Part shown: positions 32,580-44,600 of the stretch, piece by piece | Position numbering within the stretch: position 1 is the first letter of the stretch | Layout of the letters: every line of letters starts with the position of its first letter | Assembly (NCBI GenBank): GCA_037783415.1 | Contig: JAZGTN010000069.1 | Location: 3,658,001-3,722,000, forward strand | Direction: 5' to 3' | From: Leptasterias polaris | Taxonomy: Eukaryota; Echinodermata; Asteroidea; Forcipulatida; Asteriidae | Length of the DNA stretch: 64,000 bases | Made by a program: the position numbers and the translations under genes | The notes under the pieces: generated by a model | Told to the model about the DNA's origin: nothing | The model's input: the letters and a program-made list of their open reading frames with translations, nothing else | Database searches by the model: none

Positions 32580-33405
32580 AAAGTTAGTGGTAGGGCTTAT
32601 GACCGTATGGTGCCATGAAAGTTTGTTTTTATATCCCATTCCGATAGTGAGAAGGATGGCGGAAGAAGGTTGGTCTTTCTAATACTTTGCAAACTAGGGT
32701 TTGTGAAAAGTTTTTTGACTTGAAATTGAAGATTGGACCAGAAGGCGAGTTTGGCAAGTTTAATGATTTTTGTTTTGACCCTCGAACACGGCACCTTAAT
32801 TGGACAAGCTTAAGTCTGGTACGTTGTCAGCACCTGCTGACAAGTTGTTCAGTAGGTTAAAATGGTCTGTTTTTTCATTTTTTCAACGTTTTCTTTATCT
32901 AAGTGTGTTGTTTACATATCTATTGCCGGAGTAAATTAATCAGATTTGTTTGCATAATTAATTAGTTTTTATAACTTGGTTAATCTACCAATTGACAGAC
33001 AAATGACGGGATATTGGTAGTATTGTCTTTCCCTTTCTAACCAAACCGCTATCCCATGTTGATTGCCATCTCCTACGCGGCATGGTATGATGCGTTAGCT
33101 ATTTCATTGAATCGCTGAAAACAAAATGTTGATAGCTTTTGAAATTTCAAAGAAAGTAATGTGTAAATCTTCTACGTTTAAACGTTAGTTATACACAGGA
33201 AATAAAGGCTACTCGAAATATAACATTTTCTAAATAATAAACTGTTGTTTAGCCAGAATTGAAAACCGATGACATCATTATGAAGTTAGAATTTATTTAT
33301 CGAGACATAGGTATTTAAATATATGTGCCAAGTGAAAAACAAAGGTGAACTTACAAAAATAATTTAGCAAATGAGTACATTATTTAGATTATTTGAAAGG
33401 GCCAT
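32580..33405. other. Gene-free stretch
   Basis: No supported exon or repeat boundaries. Confidence 0.35.
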
Positions 33406-33409
33406 TGTC

Positions 33410-33665
33410 AAAAATACAAGGATTTAAATTTAAATCCACAGGATTGAATTTTTAATCTTTCAAGGAGTGTGATTAGGGACCAAACAGCGTGGATTTAAAA
33501 TTAATCTTTCAAAAGATTTAAAAAAATTAATCTGTAAAGGATTAATAAAATCAATCCAGTGGATTTATATTTCAAATCTTTACAGATTTAACCTCAACCC
33601 GTTGAATGATTTAAACCTACATGATCGCAATCTCATTTGATTTATTTCTAAATCATCATTGGGGT
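33410..33665. repeat. AT-rich segment built of GGATTTAAAT / AATCTTT motifs
   Basis: GGATTTAAATTTAAATCC, AATCTTTCAAGGAG, GATTTAAAAAAATTAATC and similar pieces alternate in both orientations. A related AT-rich cluster occurs at 36535-36670. The two may be ends of one element, but I could not align them convincingly. Confidence 0.4.
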
Positions 33666-33669
33666 TAAA

Positions 33670-34945
33670 ATATAAAACACACCATTTCTGGACCAGCAGG
33701 AAAGCAAACACAGGAACAGCAAAAATGTCAAAACCATTTTCTTACAAACTTTATTAGTTTCTTAGATAGACCTTAACATGGAGTTTACCTTTGTAGTCCA
33801 TGAACATAAAAAGTTCTATTGAGTCTCCATGTTTATTACACAAGGATTAAAACTGCAATTTCATCATAATAATATTCTCAGGATGTGGGTGACTGTTAAT
33901 GTATACATCCTTTATGGCACATGAAAACAAAATAAAGGTTTTTATGTCTGTTAAAAATTTTAAAAAATTGTGTGTGATTGACCTGAATGAGATAGAAAAT
34001 GGACTTTATTACAACAAATAGGATGCACTATCTTTCTCTTAATTAAACAACATTGTATCCGAAGGAATTGAAGGGCACATCAAATTAGGTTTGTAGTGAC
34101 TTAGGGTTATCTTGGATATCAGTAAGTCAATTAACCTGGTTTCAATGCTATAAAAAACTCAATAAAGTTGTTTAACGCTATAGGATAGTCTGACCCAAAC
34201 ACAAAGAAAGATTTAAACAACTTATCAAAAGCTTCAACTACTGAAGATCCCCCACTGACTGGAATGCAGTCCAGACACAAGACAAACTGCTTCGGTTTTC
34301 TCTCTGGGAAACTGTTCAGGTTGCCTAATCCCTTTAGATGATTGCAATGGCTTCGTCGATGTGGGTCCTACTCCCCTCCTGTATTTGAAAAAGGCACATT
34401 ATTCTAGTTATTGTACTAATCAAATCATCTCATTTAAAATGCGGAGATTTACTACCGGTTTGAAAATTATTGTTATTAAATTGGGGGGAGGGGGGGGGGG
34501 GGATGTTTTGGTCCCGAGGAAATGTTTTTAAGAATTTTGCCCCTGGATCAAAAACATTTACATGTATAATGAAAACAAGTGACCCATGACCTGTATGTGA
34601 CCTTGATACTTAGGTGGATCTACATGTAAGGTGTACAAGGTTTCCCAGATTAAAACTAATATTACCCAGCTATAGGAGGCTCTTAAACATGGATACTTGT
34701 TTGTTTTTCTAACCTGATGTGTATTATAAACTCACTTTCTGTTATGAAAGCAAAAGCAATTGAAGCACTGAATTGAAGTTCTAAATTAGTTTAAAAGTCC
34801 AGAGCTCATTAAACCCATGTGAGTTTTTCGTGATAAGATTCATTTTAACTGTACGAGATGATGCACAGTGAAATTAGTATTACGCTTCAGTGAAAGAAAC
34901 ATAAAATATTTGACAACCTCCATCAAGGGAAAACAAACCAAAGAA
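33670..34945. other. Gene-free stretch, possibly intronic
   Basis: A poly-G run lies near 34485-34502. If the exon at 34954-35064 is real, this stretch is its downstream intron on the minus strand. Confidence 0.35.
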
Positions 34946-34953
34946 ATACTTAC

Positions 34954-35064
34954 CAGCTCGATCTGAATAATGTAGGGAACTGCATCTGCTACAATTGAAA
35001 TCCTTTGACTTTGCCACTGGACGAAGAAAACTGTAAACAGCAACCAGTAAGGAACAAAGATCAC
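34954..35064 (-). CDS. Likely internal exon of a membrane protein gene (unrecognised)
   Basis: A 111-bp (37-codon) open segment is bounded by a good acceptor (CCATGTTTCAG, read on the minus strand) and donor (CTG|GTAAGTATT). It encodes VIFVPYWLLFTVFFVQWQS then ISIVADAVPYIIQIEL. The first 15 residues are strongly hydrophobic and suit a transmembrane helix. The length divisible by three and both consensus splice sites support a real exon. Neighbouring exons were not identified, nor the family. Confidence 0.5.
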
Positions 35065-35518
35065 CTGAAACATGGAAAACATCCAGACGATTGTTAATAA
35101 AACCTTCACACCAGTACCATGGAAGTACAAAGCATTAACTAAACATTATATCACTAGTTATTTACTATAATTTTCTGTCAACCAGCACACAATGACACAA
35201 TTATTGAAGTTTGAAAGGATTTAGGTCTTTTTTTCCTAGATTGTTATTGATGCTTGCATTAGGTCTCAGGTGGTCATTCTACAAAACAAGAACATACTTA
35301 TTTAAAACACAGTGATAGAGTGAACATTTCAGTGTTGTAAAGCATACCAGATTGTAATACACTACTACACTAGACTGCATGCACTGTTCTGCACAGTACA
35401 CACTATCATGTAAAAAGTATTACTTTCCCTAGCAACCATGACAACGATTGCAAATTACTAACTTTTAGTTGTGTAGGATGGGAATCCATACACATCAGGG
35501 GAAACAAGAAATACTTAC

Positions 35519-35636
35519 CCGCTGATCTGAATAATGTAGGAAACTGCATGCATCAGCTACAATTGAAACCCTTTGACTTTGCCATTGGATGGACCAAGAA
35601 AACTGTAAACAGCAACCAGTAAGGAACAAAGATCAC
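35519..35636 (-). pseudogene. Broken duplicate of the membrane-protein exon
   Basis: The segment 35495-35790 repeats 34926-35170 with about 10% change, including acceptor, donor and flanking intron. The exon copy still starts VIFVPYWLLFTVFLV but is 118 bp instead of 111 because of small insertions (near GGATGGACC and GCATGCATCAGC). The frame is lost and reaches a stop, so inclusion of this copy would truncate the protein. Confidence 0.65.
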
Positions 35637-35799
35637 CTGAAACATGGAAAACATTCAGACAATTGTTAAGAAAACCTTGACATCAGTACCATGGAAGTAC
35701 AAAGCATTAACTAAGTAAACGTCACTGGAATATTAACTATAATTGTTTGTGTTTTTGGTTTCTGTCGACCAGCACACAATTGAATTTTAAAAAGGAATT

Positions 35800-37385
35800 T
35801 GACCAATATTTTCTAGATTGTATTTCGCTTCAATCTTTGGTGGTCATTCTGCAAAACATAAAAGTGCCACTATGGTTCAGCAGATAAGAACATGGTCCTA
35901 CCTCCATGATAAGAAGTAAAACTAATTGCTATCGTTTAATATTAATTATTTTGAGCACAGAGAGCCCAAATCATAGTTTTCTTCCTACCTCCATGGTTCT
36001 ATCGACCAACAGAAACATACATGAACTCGAAATTGGTCTTCATCAGAGACGAACAATCACGTTGTCTCTTGCTATTTTATATCTTGATGAAATTATGTTA
36101 TGTTTGTTCTCTATCTAGTAGCCTTTGTATGAGAACGTAACATGAATAAAGTGAGGACGTTGTGTGTAAAAGGCGGTGAACATCGTTAACAAAATGAAGC
36201 CCAACGTTTAATATAGCCACATACTCCCCGTTCATTTCACACGACGACATCGTCGTGTAAAAAATTGCAAGCCTATCCAAAATTTTACTACATAAGATTG
36301 GATTCAAAATGATCTCCAGGTTTCCGCCGAGTGTTCCGATTAAAAACTTGTGTGATTATGATTGATAATTCGTTCGGATTTTACGTTTAACGTTCACGTT
36401 TTTAACGAGCACTCGGTACAGCTAGTCGGTCTAAGCAATGGCCGCCAACAAAGTTGAGTTAGCTGTGTGAGCTCATCACGTGATGTAGTCCCATCATCCT
36501 GATTGGTCCATTGCCGATAAAGTTGGCGTCCTTTTTAAATCATTCGGAGGATTAAAAAACTTTTTACAGTCTGCGGATAATTATTGCTTTTTTCAATCGT
36601 TTCAGACTAAAATTAAATCGTTTAGATTAATTTTTTCTTAAATCCGGTTTATGATTGAAATTTTAAATCTCTCACTATAGTCATACAGAAGAAACATTCT
36701 CCCCACTTCCCCTTCATCTTGACTACAGATCTTGAAACGAGCCTTTGAATGACTCACAAGTACAACTATTAAGTATTATGTTTTTCATTCAATGAAGTTT
36801 ATTTATTTTTCGATGGATATGCATTGAAACTCCAGAATGTGTACTAGATACACATGTATACATTTTTTTTTAAATAGTCACTAACTGAACTGATAGTTTA
36901 AAAGACTATCACTAACAATTCAAAAATAAATTTTATCAAACTACGCCTGCTTGCTACCTTTTTGTGGTGCCGATAACTGAAGCAACATCATTTGTCATGA
37001 TTATGATAAGGGCATTAAGAACCTACAGTTTACAAACACGATGTGCAATTTATGTTGAATTTGTTTTGCTGTTCACATTGTATTTCTTTGAAGTATTCAA
37101 CAGGATTTAAAAGTAAAATCTTGTAAAAACCGGTGTTGATTAGAGTCAAATTTATGTTGATCTTTTTCCGATCACATTTTCTCAGTTATCAAAATTTATT
37201 AAAATCACCAAAAGAGTTCAGCAAAATACACTCGTTTTTATAGTTGATATTTACCACCAAGCCAACAAAAGGCTAACACGAAGGATATATGCACTGAGCA
37301 ATTCATTGGACTACCGTCGAACGACGTACATTTCTGAGTCTGTTGCATTATAAAAAGCGCAGTACGTTAACAAACGACCATTAAC
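35800..37385. other. Gene-free or intronic stretch
   Basis: Short frames at 35906-36307 lack supporting splice sites. A CG-richer patch near 36380-36500 contains ATGGCCGCCAAC at 36438 and a CACGTGA box, and might be a promoter. The evidence is thin. A second AT-rich GATTTAAA cluster lies at 36535-36670. Confidence 0.35.
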
Positions 37386-37389
37386 ACGG

Positions 37390-38345
37390 TATAGCGCCAC
37401 CAGTGGATATGACTTCAACAATCCGTTTCACGTTATGTGGATGTATACACTGTCTTCGTGGCGTGGAATGTGTGCTAGTTAGTGTATCGTGTATACACAG
37501 GTTACATGCAGGACCCTGTGCAGGACCTTATGAACAGGCCGGAAGTGGAGCAGCCAGCCGCGTGGTGTACTGGAACGCAACAGACGGCTACCGTGCCACT
37601 GGGTTAGATACGGTTTTACGTGTCTCAGTAGAAGATCTTTTCACGTGCTTTTAATGCGGGTCAATATATAGGCCTACGTTGCCTTTAACACCCGATTTCG
37701 ACCAGAAAGTAAGGTCAAACTAGTATCATCTTTGTGTAAAAGTTTGAGAAGGCACAATATCCTACAACCTGGTGTAAAAATTTCGATTCAAGTACGAGAA
37801 GTTCTTTAGATATAAATTATTGAAATTTCAACTTCCGTTTTGGACCGGAAGTCAAGATAAAATTGGGTCACTCTTTGTGAATTGTTTGTTGGGTTTTCCA
37901 AGACCTGTCCGATGATGTATAGAATGTACAAATCCATTCAGCAGTTTTCGAGTTATGATTTTTTGAAATATTAAACTTTGATTTACTGTATTTCGACACC
38001 TGATGACGTCATCATGACGTCACTCCAGCGGTGTCTTCTACAAGTAACGATCTAACTACATGTGAAGTTTGAAGTTTGTGTGAGCTTCGGAAGTGTGCGT
38101 TTTTTTGCGGACAATCGCGTGGGATAAGCAGAAGAAGTATTTAAAAAAATACGTACAAAAACAAGAGGTGTTCCGGGCGGATTGCCCGAACACCTAAAAA
38201 ACAAAAAAACAAAAAAACGAACAAAAAGAAGAGGTGTTCGGCTGTCGCCCGAACACCTAAAAACAAAAACGAACAAAAACAAGAGGTATTCGGCTGTCGC
38301 CCGAACACCTAACTAGAATGTAGTGTTTGTAAGATTACAAACACT
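37390..38345 (+). repeat. Dispersed TGACGTCA repeat, copy C, with three tandem hairpins
   Basis: It contains GACCTGTCCGATGATGTAT, GACACCTGATGACGTCATCA and GTGTGAGCTTCGGAAGTGTG. It then has three consecutive copies of a hairpin unit (GAGGTGTTC ... GCCCGAACACCTAA) at about 38165, 38229 and 38281, separated by A-rich linkers. It closes with a GTTTGTAAGATTACAAAC hairpin and AGGTGTTCAGG. Confidence 0.75.
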
Positions 38346-39095
38346 AGGTGTTCAGGTTTTCGTGTGTCATAATGACGCTCCCAAAGCCTTAAAAACTTGT
38401 CACGGGAGGACGCTGTTGAAATTATTAAGTAGTTTTTCTTAATGAAAGGCCCAAGGGTCAAACTTGAGATTATACAAAACTGTTTTCAACCTGCCGCTAG
38501 AGGGTGCTTTTGAATTGTGTGACGGCACCGGTCCTATTTTTTATACCAAACACTTGCCAGATAACAACATGGTTAAAAACAACTCAAAAAAAAATTCCAC
38601 TTTCAAATTATAAGGCACTTCCGGTTTCGACCGGAAGTAGAGGTCATGTGAGGTCACGCCTCCCCAAAAAATAAAGACCTATACATGTATGACCTTAGTA
38701 TGATCCCGCACAAACCAACCACCGGGCTCTTTTTTGTGATTTGTTACAGATTTTCAAAGATTAAACAAAATGTTGATATTTTCTGATTGCATTTTTCATT
38801 TATTAAAAGTCATCCAAATCACCAAAAAGGGTTAGTAAATTACCCTCTTGTAGTCGATTTAATACCACCAAGCCAACAAAATGCTAAATCGAAGGTTATG
38901 TACTGAGCTAATCATTATCTACAGTCGAACTTCCGAGTTGGCAAATGTCGCAGAGACAATATATTATTTTGTCACCGATCGTTGTAATTAAATGACCATT
39001 AGTTTGATATATCGCCACCATGGGTCTGACATGAGCTGCTTGTTTTGGGCTGCTCATGAATGTCACGTGTACAGCACGTTTCAGGTTAAATGTTG
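38346..39095. other. Repeat-derived stretch between copies C and D
   Basis: It includes the ACTTCCGGTTTCGACCGGAA palindrome at about 38617-38636, also found in the satellite and in copies B and C. I see no gene. Confidence 0.45.
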
Positions 39096-39099
39096 TGCA

Positions 39100-39535
39100 A
39101 TGGGTATTCGTGGACCTTTGACCTTGTGATCAATGGAGCGGAACAGCCAGCCGCTTGCTTCCGCAGGCTATTATTTACGAAATGTTCAACTTACATTTTG
39201 AGCCAGAGGTCAAGGTCAAATGGGGTCACTCTCTGTGAAGCGTTTGTTGGGTTATAAACGACCTGTCCGATGATGTATAGATTGTAGAAATCCATTGAGT
39301 AGTTATCGAGTTATGATTTTTTGAAATATTAAACTTTGATTTACTGTAAGTCAACACCTGATGACGTCATCATGACGTCACTCCAGCGGTGTCTTCTCCA
39401 AGTAGAGATATAACTATACGTGAAGTTTGAAGGTTGTGTGAGCTTCAGAAGTGTGGGTTTGTTTGAAGAAGTATTTTTTTTTAAACATACAAAAACAAGG
39501 TGTTCCAGGCGGATTGCCCGAACACCTACATGTAC
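39100..39535 (+). repeat. Dispersed TGACGTCA repeat, copy D
   Basis: The motif order matches copies B and C: CGAAATGTTCAACTTACATT, GACCTGTCCGATGATGTATA, AACACCTGATGACGTCATCA, GTGTGAGCTTCAGAAGTGTG, then one AAGGTGTTCC...GCCCGAACACCTA hairpin. The minus-strand frame running from the old LINE into it is a chance read-through. Confidence 0.75.
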
Positions 39536-39664
39536 ATGTAATAATAATAAAGACTTTCTATGCGCACATAATCCACCCTGCTGGGTGTTCAAGGCGCAGT
39601 AAACCAAAAACAAACGAAAGAAAAAACAGACACAACTAAAATAGTCCTTGAAAAAAACCTGTGA

Positions 39665-41331
39665 AATAAGATAAGATAAGATAAGTTTTGAGGAGTGATT
39701 TGAATTTTGTGGTACAAAGACAAGATCTAAGATTAAGTGGTAGAGAGTTCCAGATGCGTGGCGCAGCTGCAGAAATAGACCTGTCACCCCTGGAGTGTTG
39801 AGACTTGGGTTCCTTGAGGAGAAGCATGCTACTGGATCGAAGATTCCTTGACGGAGTGTAAACTGAGATATAGTGGGGAGCCTTGCCATTAAGTGCTTTG
39901 TGGACAATGAGCATCAGCTTGAAGATGATTCGTTGAGAAATAGGGAGCCAGCGAGGTTGTTTCAAAATGGGGGTGATAGAACAGGATTTTCTAGACAGTG
40001 TCACGATGTGAGCTGGGTGTTTTGGAGGCATTGAAGACTGGAAATCTGGTTGTTAGGAAGACTGTATAGAAGAGCATAGCCGTTGTCAAGACGAGAAATA
40101 ACGAATGCATGAATGACTTTTTCATTGGTGCTCTTGTCCAAGTACTTGCGTATCCTACTAATATTCCTGATGTGAAATGATGACAGACGTATGATGTTGT
40201 TGATGTGTGGTTGAAGTGTCATTGATGAATCAAAAATAACCCCAAGTTCTGAGTTTGCAACGAGGGAGCAATCTGAGCATCACCGATGGAAATGTATGGC
40301 ACTGAAACCTTTGTTTTGTTGACGTGACCCAAATAGAAGGAACTCTGTCTTATCATCATTCAACTTCAGGAAGTTCTGTTGGGTCCAACGTCGAATCTCT
40401 TGGATGCATTTCTCAAGTCTTTCAATAGAGGCATTGGCATGTTCTTGAGAAGATTTAAATGTGATGTATAGCTGAGTGTCGTCTGCGTACACATGGTAAT
40501 TCAGGTTATATTTCAGGATGATGTCACGAATCAGTAAAGTGTACAGTGTAAACCACTGTGGGCCCTGTACCGACCCCTGTGGCACAAAGTAATTCAGGAC
40601 AACAGGGTCTGATATCGCAGTGCCGATACACACATGCTGAGTTCTATTGAATAGATACGATTTGCACCATGCTAGGGCTGTGTCCTGTATGCCAAGATGA
40701 TTCTGGAGCCGAGAGAGAAGGATGTTGTGATCAACAGTGTCAAAGGCAGCACTCAAGTCTAACAGGACTAGTGCTGTAAGGTTACCATTGTCCATTGCTG
40801 TAAGAATATCGCTGTTCACACGGACTAGTGCAGCTTCTGTCCCATGGAAAGGCTTGTATGCCGACTGGAACATGTCGGACAGGTTGAAAGCATGAATGTG
40901 ATCGCAAATGCGTGATGAAACTACTCGTTCGATGACTTTTCCAAGATATTTAAAGTTTGCTACGGGTCTGTAGTTTTTGAATACCTCCTTGTCCAGGTTT
41001 CTTGATGAGGGGCCTGATTGATGTAGGAAACTTTTAGGCTATCGGGGAAACAACCGGAGCTAAGAGATTCGTTAACAGGATTAGTGATGTACCGAGCAAA
41101 TATATCAATGTTTTGTTTTATCATGCTCACAGGATTTCATGACAATTCTTTGAATCTCAGTAACAGCGGCAGGCTCAAACACAGACAGTCTACACTCTGG
41201 GTGAAGATGTGGAATTGTCTGCAGCACGTCGTAAGGGACTGATGAAAATGATGAGCGGATGTCTGAAATCTTAGTGACAAAGAATTTTTGGAACTCATTT
41301 GCCAGGTCCTGATCATTGTAGGTGGATGGAG
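39665..41331 (-). mobile_element. Older L2-like LINE, 3' part (RT), split by a younger LINE
   Basis: Minus-strand frames give LANEFQKFFVTKISDIR, then an RT with LVLLDLSAAFDTVDHNILLS, YFVPQGSVQGP and [12 protein letters not shown], then PRWLPISQRIIFKLMLIVHK and RIWNSLPLNLRSC. Frames break near 41090-40880, 40280 and 40020. The 3' end carries a five-base (CTTAT)n tail, seen as AAGATAAGATAAG at 39667. The 5' part continues at 45358 beyond the insertion. Confidence 0.85.
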
Positions 41332-41655
41332 GCCTGTGGTCCTGAATGTGGGATTCTTCGAACCAATTTATGTTACATTTGCTGAAGAACATGAGAATGT
41401 CGGCCATCTTGGTCTAACGTTGATAATGCTCACTGCAGTCTTCAAGTAAACAGTTTCCCATCGTGAATCTACGTTCTTGGAAAAACTACTCATACACAGG
41501 TATTCGCTTATTTTAAGGGCGCCCTCCCTCTCCTTTTTTTCTTCTACTTGTCACCGTTTTAAAACTTTTATTCTCGTTGTTACTTTGGTAAAAAAATAAA
41601 AAAAAAAATAAAAAATAACAACAACAACACCAACGATAGGCAGACCATTGTCATC

Positions 41656-44600
41656 ATGATTATGCATACGATAATGTTAGCTGTGTTGTCATCGGTGCTG
41701 CTGTTTCTTGCGGCCTCGCCATATTTTTGCACTCACGTCCAAAGTTTTCAAGGTCAGGCACCTTCATTAACTTCTCATCAGCATATTCGTAGTCACTACT
41801 TTACTTCAGAACAATGCCAAATGAACAGTAATAATATCACGACTCTGCAAAGGTTTGCTCCTTGCATATATTACTGTACCCTGCACCGTCGACATTCTAG
41901 TCGTCGAAAAATGTATGGAGCACCTATACTACTCTGTACCAACCACTCTGCGACCTTCCGTGTCTCGGTGTTCCTGTCCACCTGCGGAGACGTTCAGCCG
42001 AATCCAGGTCCTTCACTTACCTCTTGCAAGGAATGTAATCGACCCTGTCGCGACAACCAACTCCAGATTTGCTGCGATGTCTGTGATAGTTGGATCCATC
42101 GAACATGTGCTAATCTTACACTCCAAGAATTCCGTTTTCATGCAAACAACCAAACATATTGGCTCTGCAAGGATTGCTCCCTCCCCAATTTTTCGGACTC
42201 ATTTTTCGTGGATACTTCATCTGAGTCGAACTCGAGTCACCTGTCAGCCTCGTTTGCCAGCAGTAGCCTCAATCATCATCAAGACTTCTTCATGTACCTC
42301 TGTAACAGTCGCAGTGTCAAGAACAAGCTTGTTGAGCTGGACGTCCTATGTACAGTTGAGAGCCCTAATATAATAGCCTTAACTGAAACTTGGTTGGACA
42401 ACACTGTTTCTGACTCTGAAATAGTTGATAACAATGAATACATGGTTTTTAGAAAAGACCGTAACTCTCATGGTGGTGGTGTTTTAATAGCTGCCAAACA
42501 CTCTATGTATCCTACACCATTTTATGATAATGTTTTTATTGGTACAGAAATTGTTTGTTGTACTCTTACTTGTAGCCAAGGGAAAAAATATATTTTTATT
42601 GCTTGTTGCTATAGATCTCCCTCCTCTGATGTCACCAATGATCAAGGTATTATTAATTCCTTGCAATTTATTGAGAGTCTTCATTCCCGTTTCGATCTTA
42701 TCTTGGTGGTAGGAGATTTTAATCTTTCAATTTTATGGGACAGGAATGGAGACTCTCATATTGGCTTAAACAACCAAAGTGTTAACTTTTTAGATGTGTT
42801 TAATTCTACTGGCCTTGTCCAGTTAGTAAAGGACCCTACACGGTATCATAACAATGGTGGTAACATTTTGGATCTGGTGTTAGCGAGTGACCCTCATGCA
42901 ATTCAAAGCTGTTCTGTTGGGGATTGTTTTAGTAACTCAGATCACCTATCTGTCAAAACTATTTTTCGTTTACCCCAACGCAAACCTAAGTCTGTTTCAC
43001 GTAAGATCTATTGTTACAGCCAAGGTGATATGGATTTGTTTAATCATTCTATCCGTCAAGCACAATGGGAGTCTGTTTTTGACCAGCCCGACCTTAATAT
43101 TGACACTGCTTGGGAAAGATGGTCTGAGATATTTTTTACCTGTCTTGACTTGTCCGTGCCCTCTAAATTCATTAAAGGTCAGTCAAGAAAACCTTGGATT
43201 ACCCCAGATTTAATCAACTTATCTAAAAGAAAACGTAGTTTGCGTAAAAAGGCATTGAAAACTGGTAAACCCCAACAGTGGAATAAGTATAAGAAATTCA
43301 GCAATGCAGTTCGTAGAACTGTTAGGAAAGCGTATTCTGATTTTTTATCTTCCCTTGCTGAACAGGGAGCAAATCAGTGCAAAAAACTTTGGTCGATTGT
43401 GCGTTCCAAACGCAATCTTGGTAATCCAACTAGTTTCGTTCACAATAATCAGAATTACTGCAAGAAAGAAGAGATTGCCAATCAGTTTAATAAGTGTTTT
43501 CAGGGGTACTTCAATTCTCCTAATTGTTGTAATGCTGAACCTTTAATTGAGTCTCCCCATCAGGCTGCAATTGAGGATTTGGTAGTCTCTCCTCTTGGTG
43601 TATTTAAGGGTATTGGAAAACTTAAATGTAACAGTGCTCCTGGTCCTGATTTGATCTCCAGCCGAATGTTGAAACCAGTTGCTTTGGCTATAAGTTATCC
43701 CCTGGCTGACTTGTTTAATTTAACTCTCAAGTTCGGGTGTGTCCCTAGGGCTTGGAAACATGCCAATGTCGTTCCTATATATAAAGGCAAGGGAGATCGC
43801 TCATCTTTTGACTGCTATAGACCGATATCTCTCACTTCAGTCATATGTAAATTGTTGGAGAGGATTATACACGATTATGTTTATTCCTTTTGTATTTCCA
43901 ATTCCCTGTTGTCTCCTAATCAATTTGGTTTCCGCCCTGGGTTTTCCTGCAATCTTCTCTTAAGTAAAGTCTACCATGAATGGGCCAGCATTATCGACAA
44001 AAGAAACCCTCCTGATGTTCATTGTATATTTTTGGATTGGACAAGGGCCTTTGATAAAGTTCCCCACAACCTGTTGGTAAGCAAATTATACAATATGGGT
44101 ATTCGTAATCAGATTGGTGGCTGGATTCAAAGCTTTCTTACAGATAGATGGCAGAGTGTAATTTTTAGTGGTGAAACATCCTCCCCCGTGAAGGTCTCTT
44201 CAGGAATAGCACAGGGATCTATTCTAGGACCCCTCCTATTCATTCTTTTTACAAATGACCTCCAACACTGTGTCTCGCCAGGCACCTCAATGTATTTATA
44301 TGCAGATGATACTGTTTTATTTAGACCTGTAATTAACCACCTGGATACATACGCATTACAATCAGTGCTTGACAACGTTATTTCTTGGAGCAACATTAAT
44401 GGCATGTCTCTTAATCCAACCAAGTGTGCTTTGTTGCCCATTTCTAGAAAACGTAACCCATACTTACATACCTACAATATTTTGGGTTCTCACATTTCTG
44501 TTAATAAATCTCATAAATATTTGGGAGTGATAATTCAGTCAGATCTTAAATGGCATGATCAAATTAATGCTATTTGCTCTAAAGCATCTCAAGTTCTTGG

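Noticed and set aside
36438..36470. ATGGCCGCCAACAAAGTTGAG as a first exon in good start context
   Set aside because: The frame stops after ten codons (MAANKVELAV). A donor inside it would be weak, so it was not called.
39341..39907. 188-codon minus-strand frame
   Set aside because: It runs from the decayed LINE C terminus into the dispersed repeat and shows no single homologous domain.
41855..42373. 172-codon plus-strand frame overlapping the LINE ORF
   Set aside because: It overlaps the intact 1153-codon frame in another phase and has no motif of its own, so it is a shadow.
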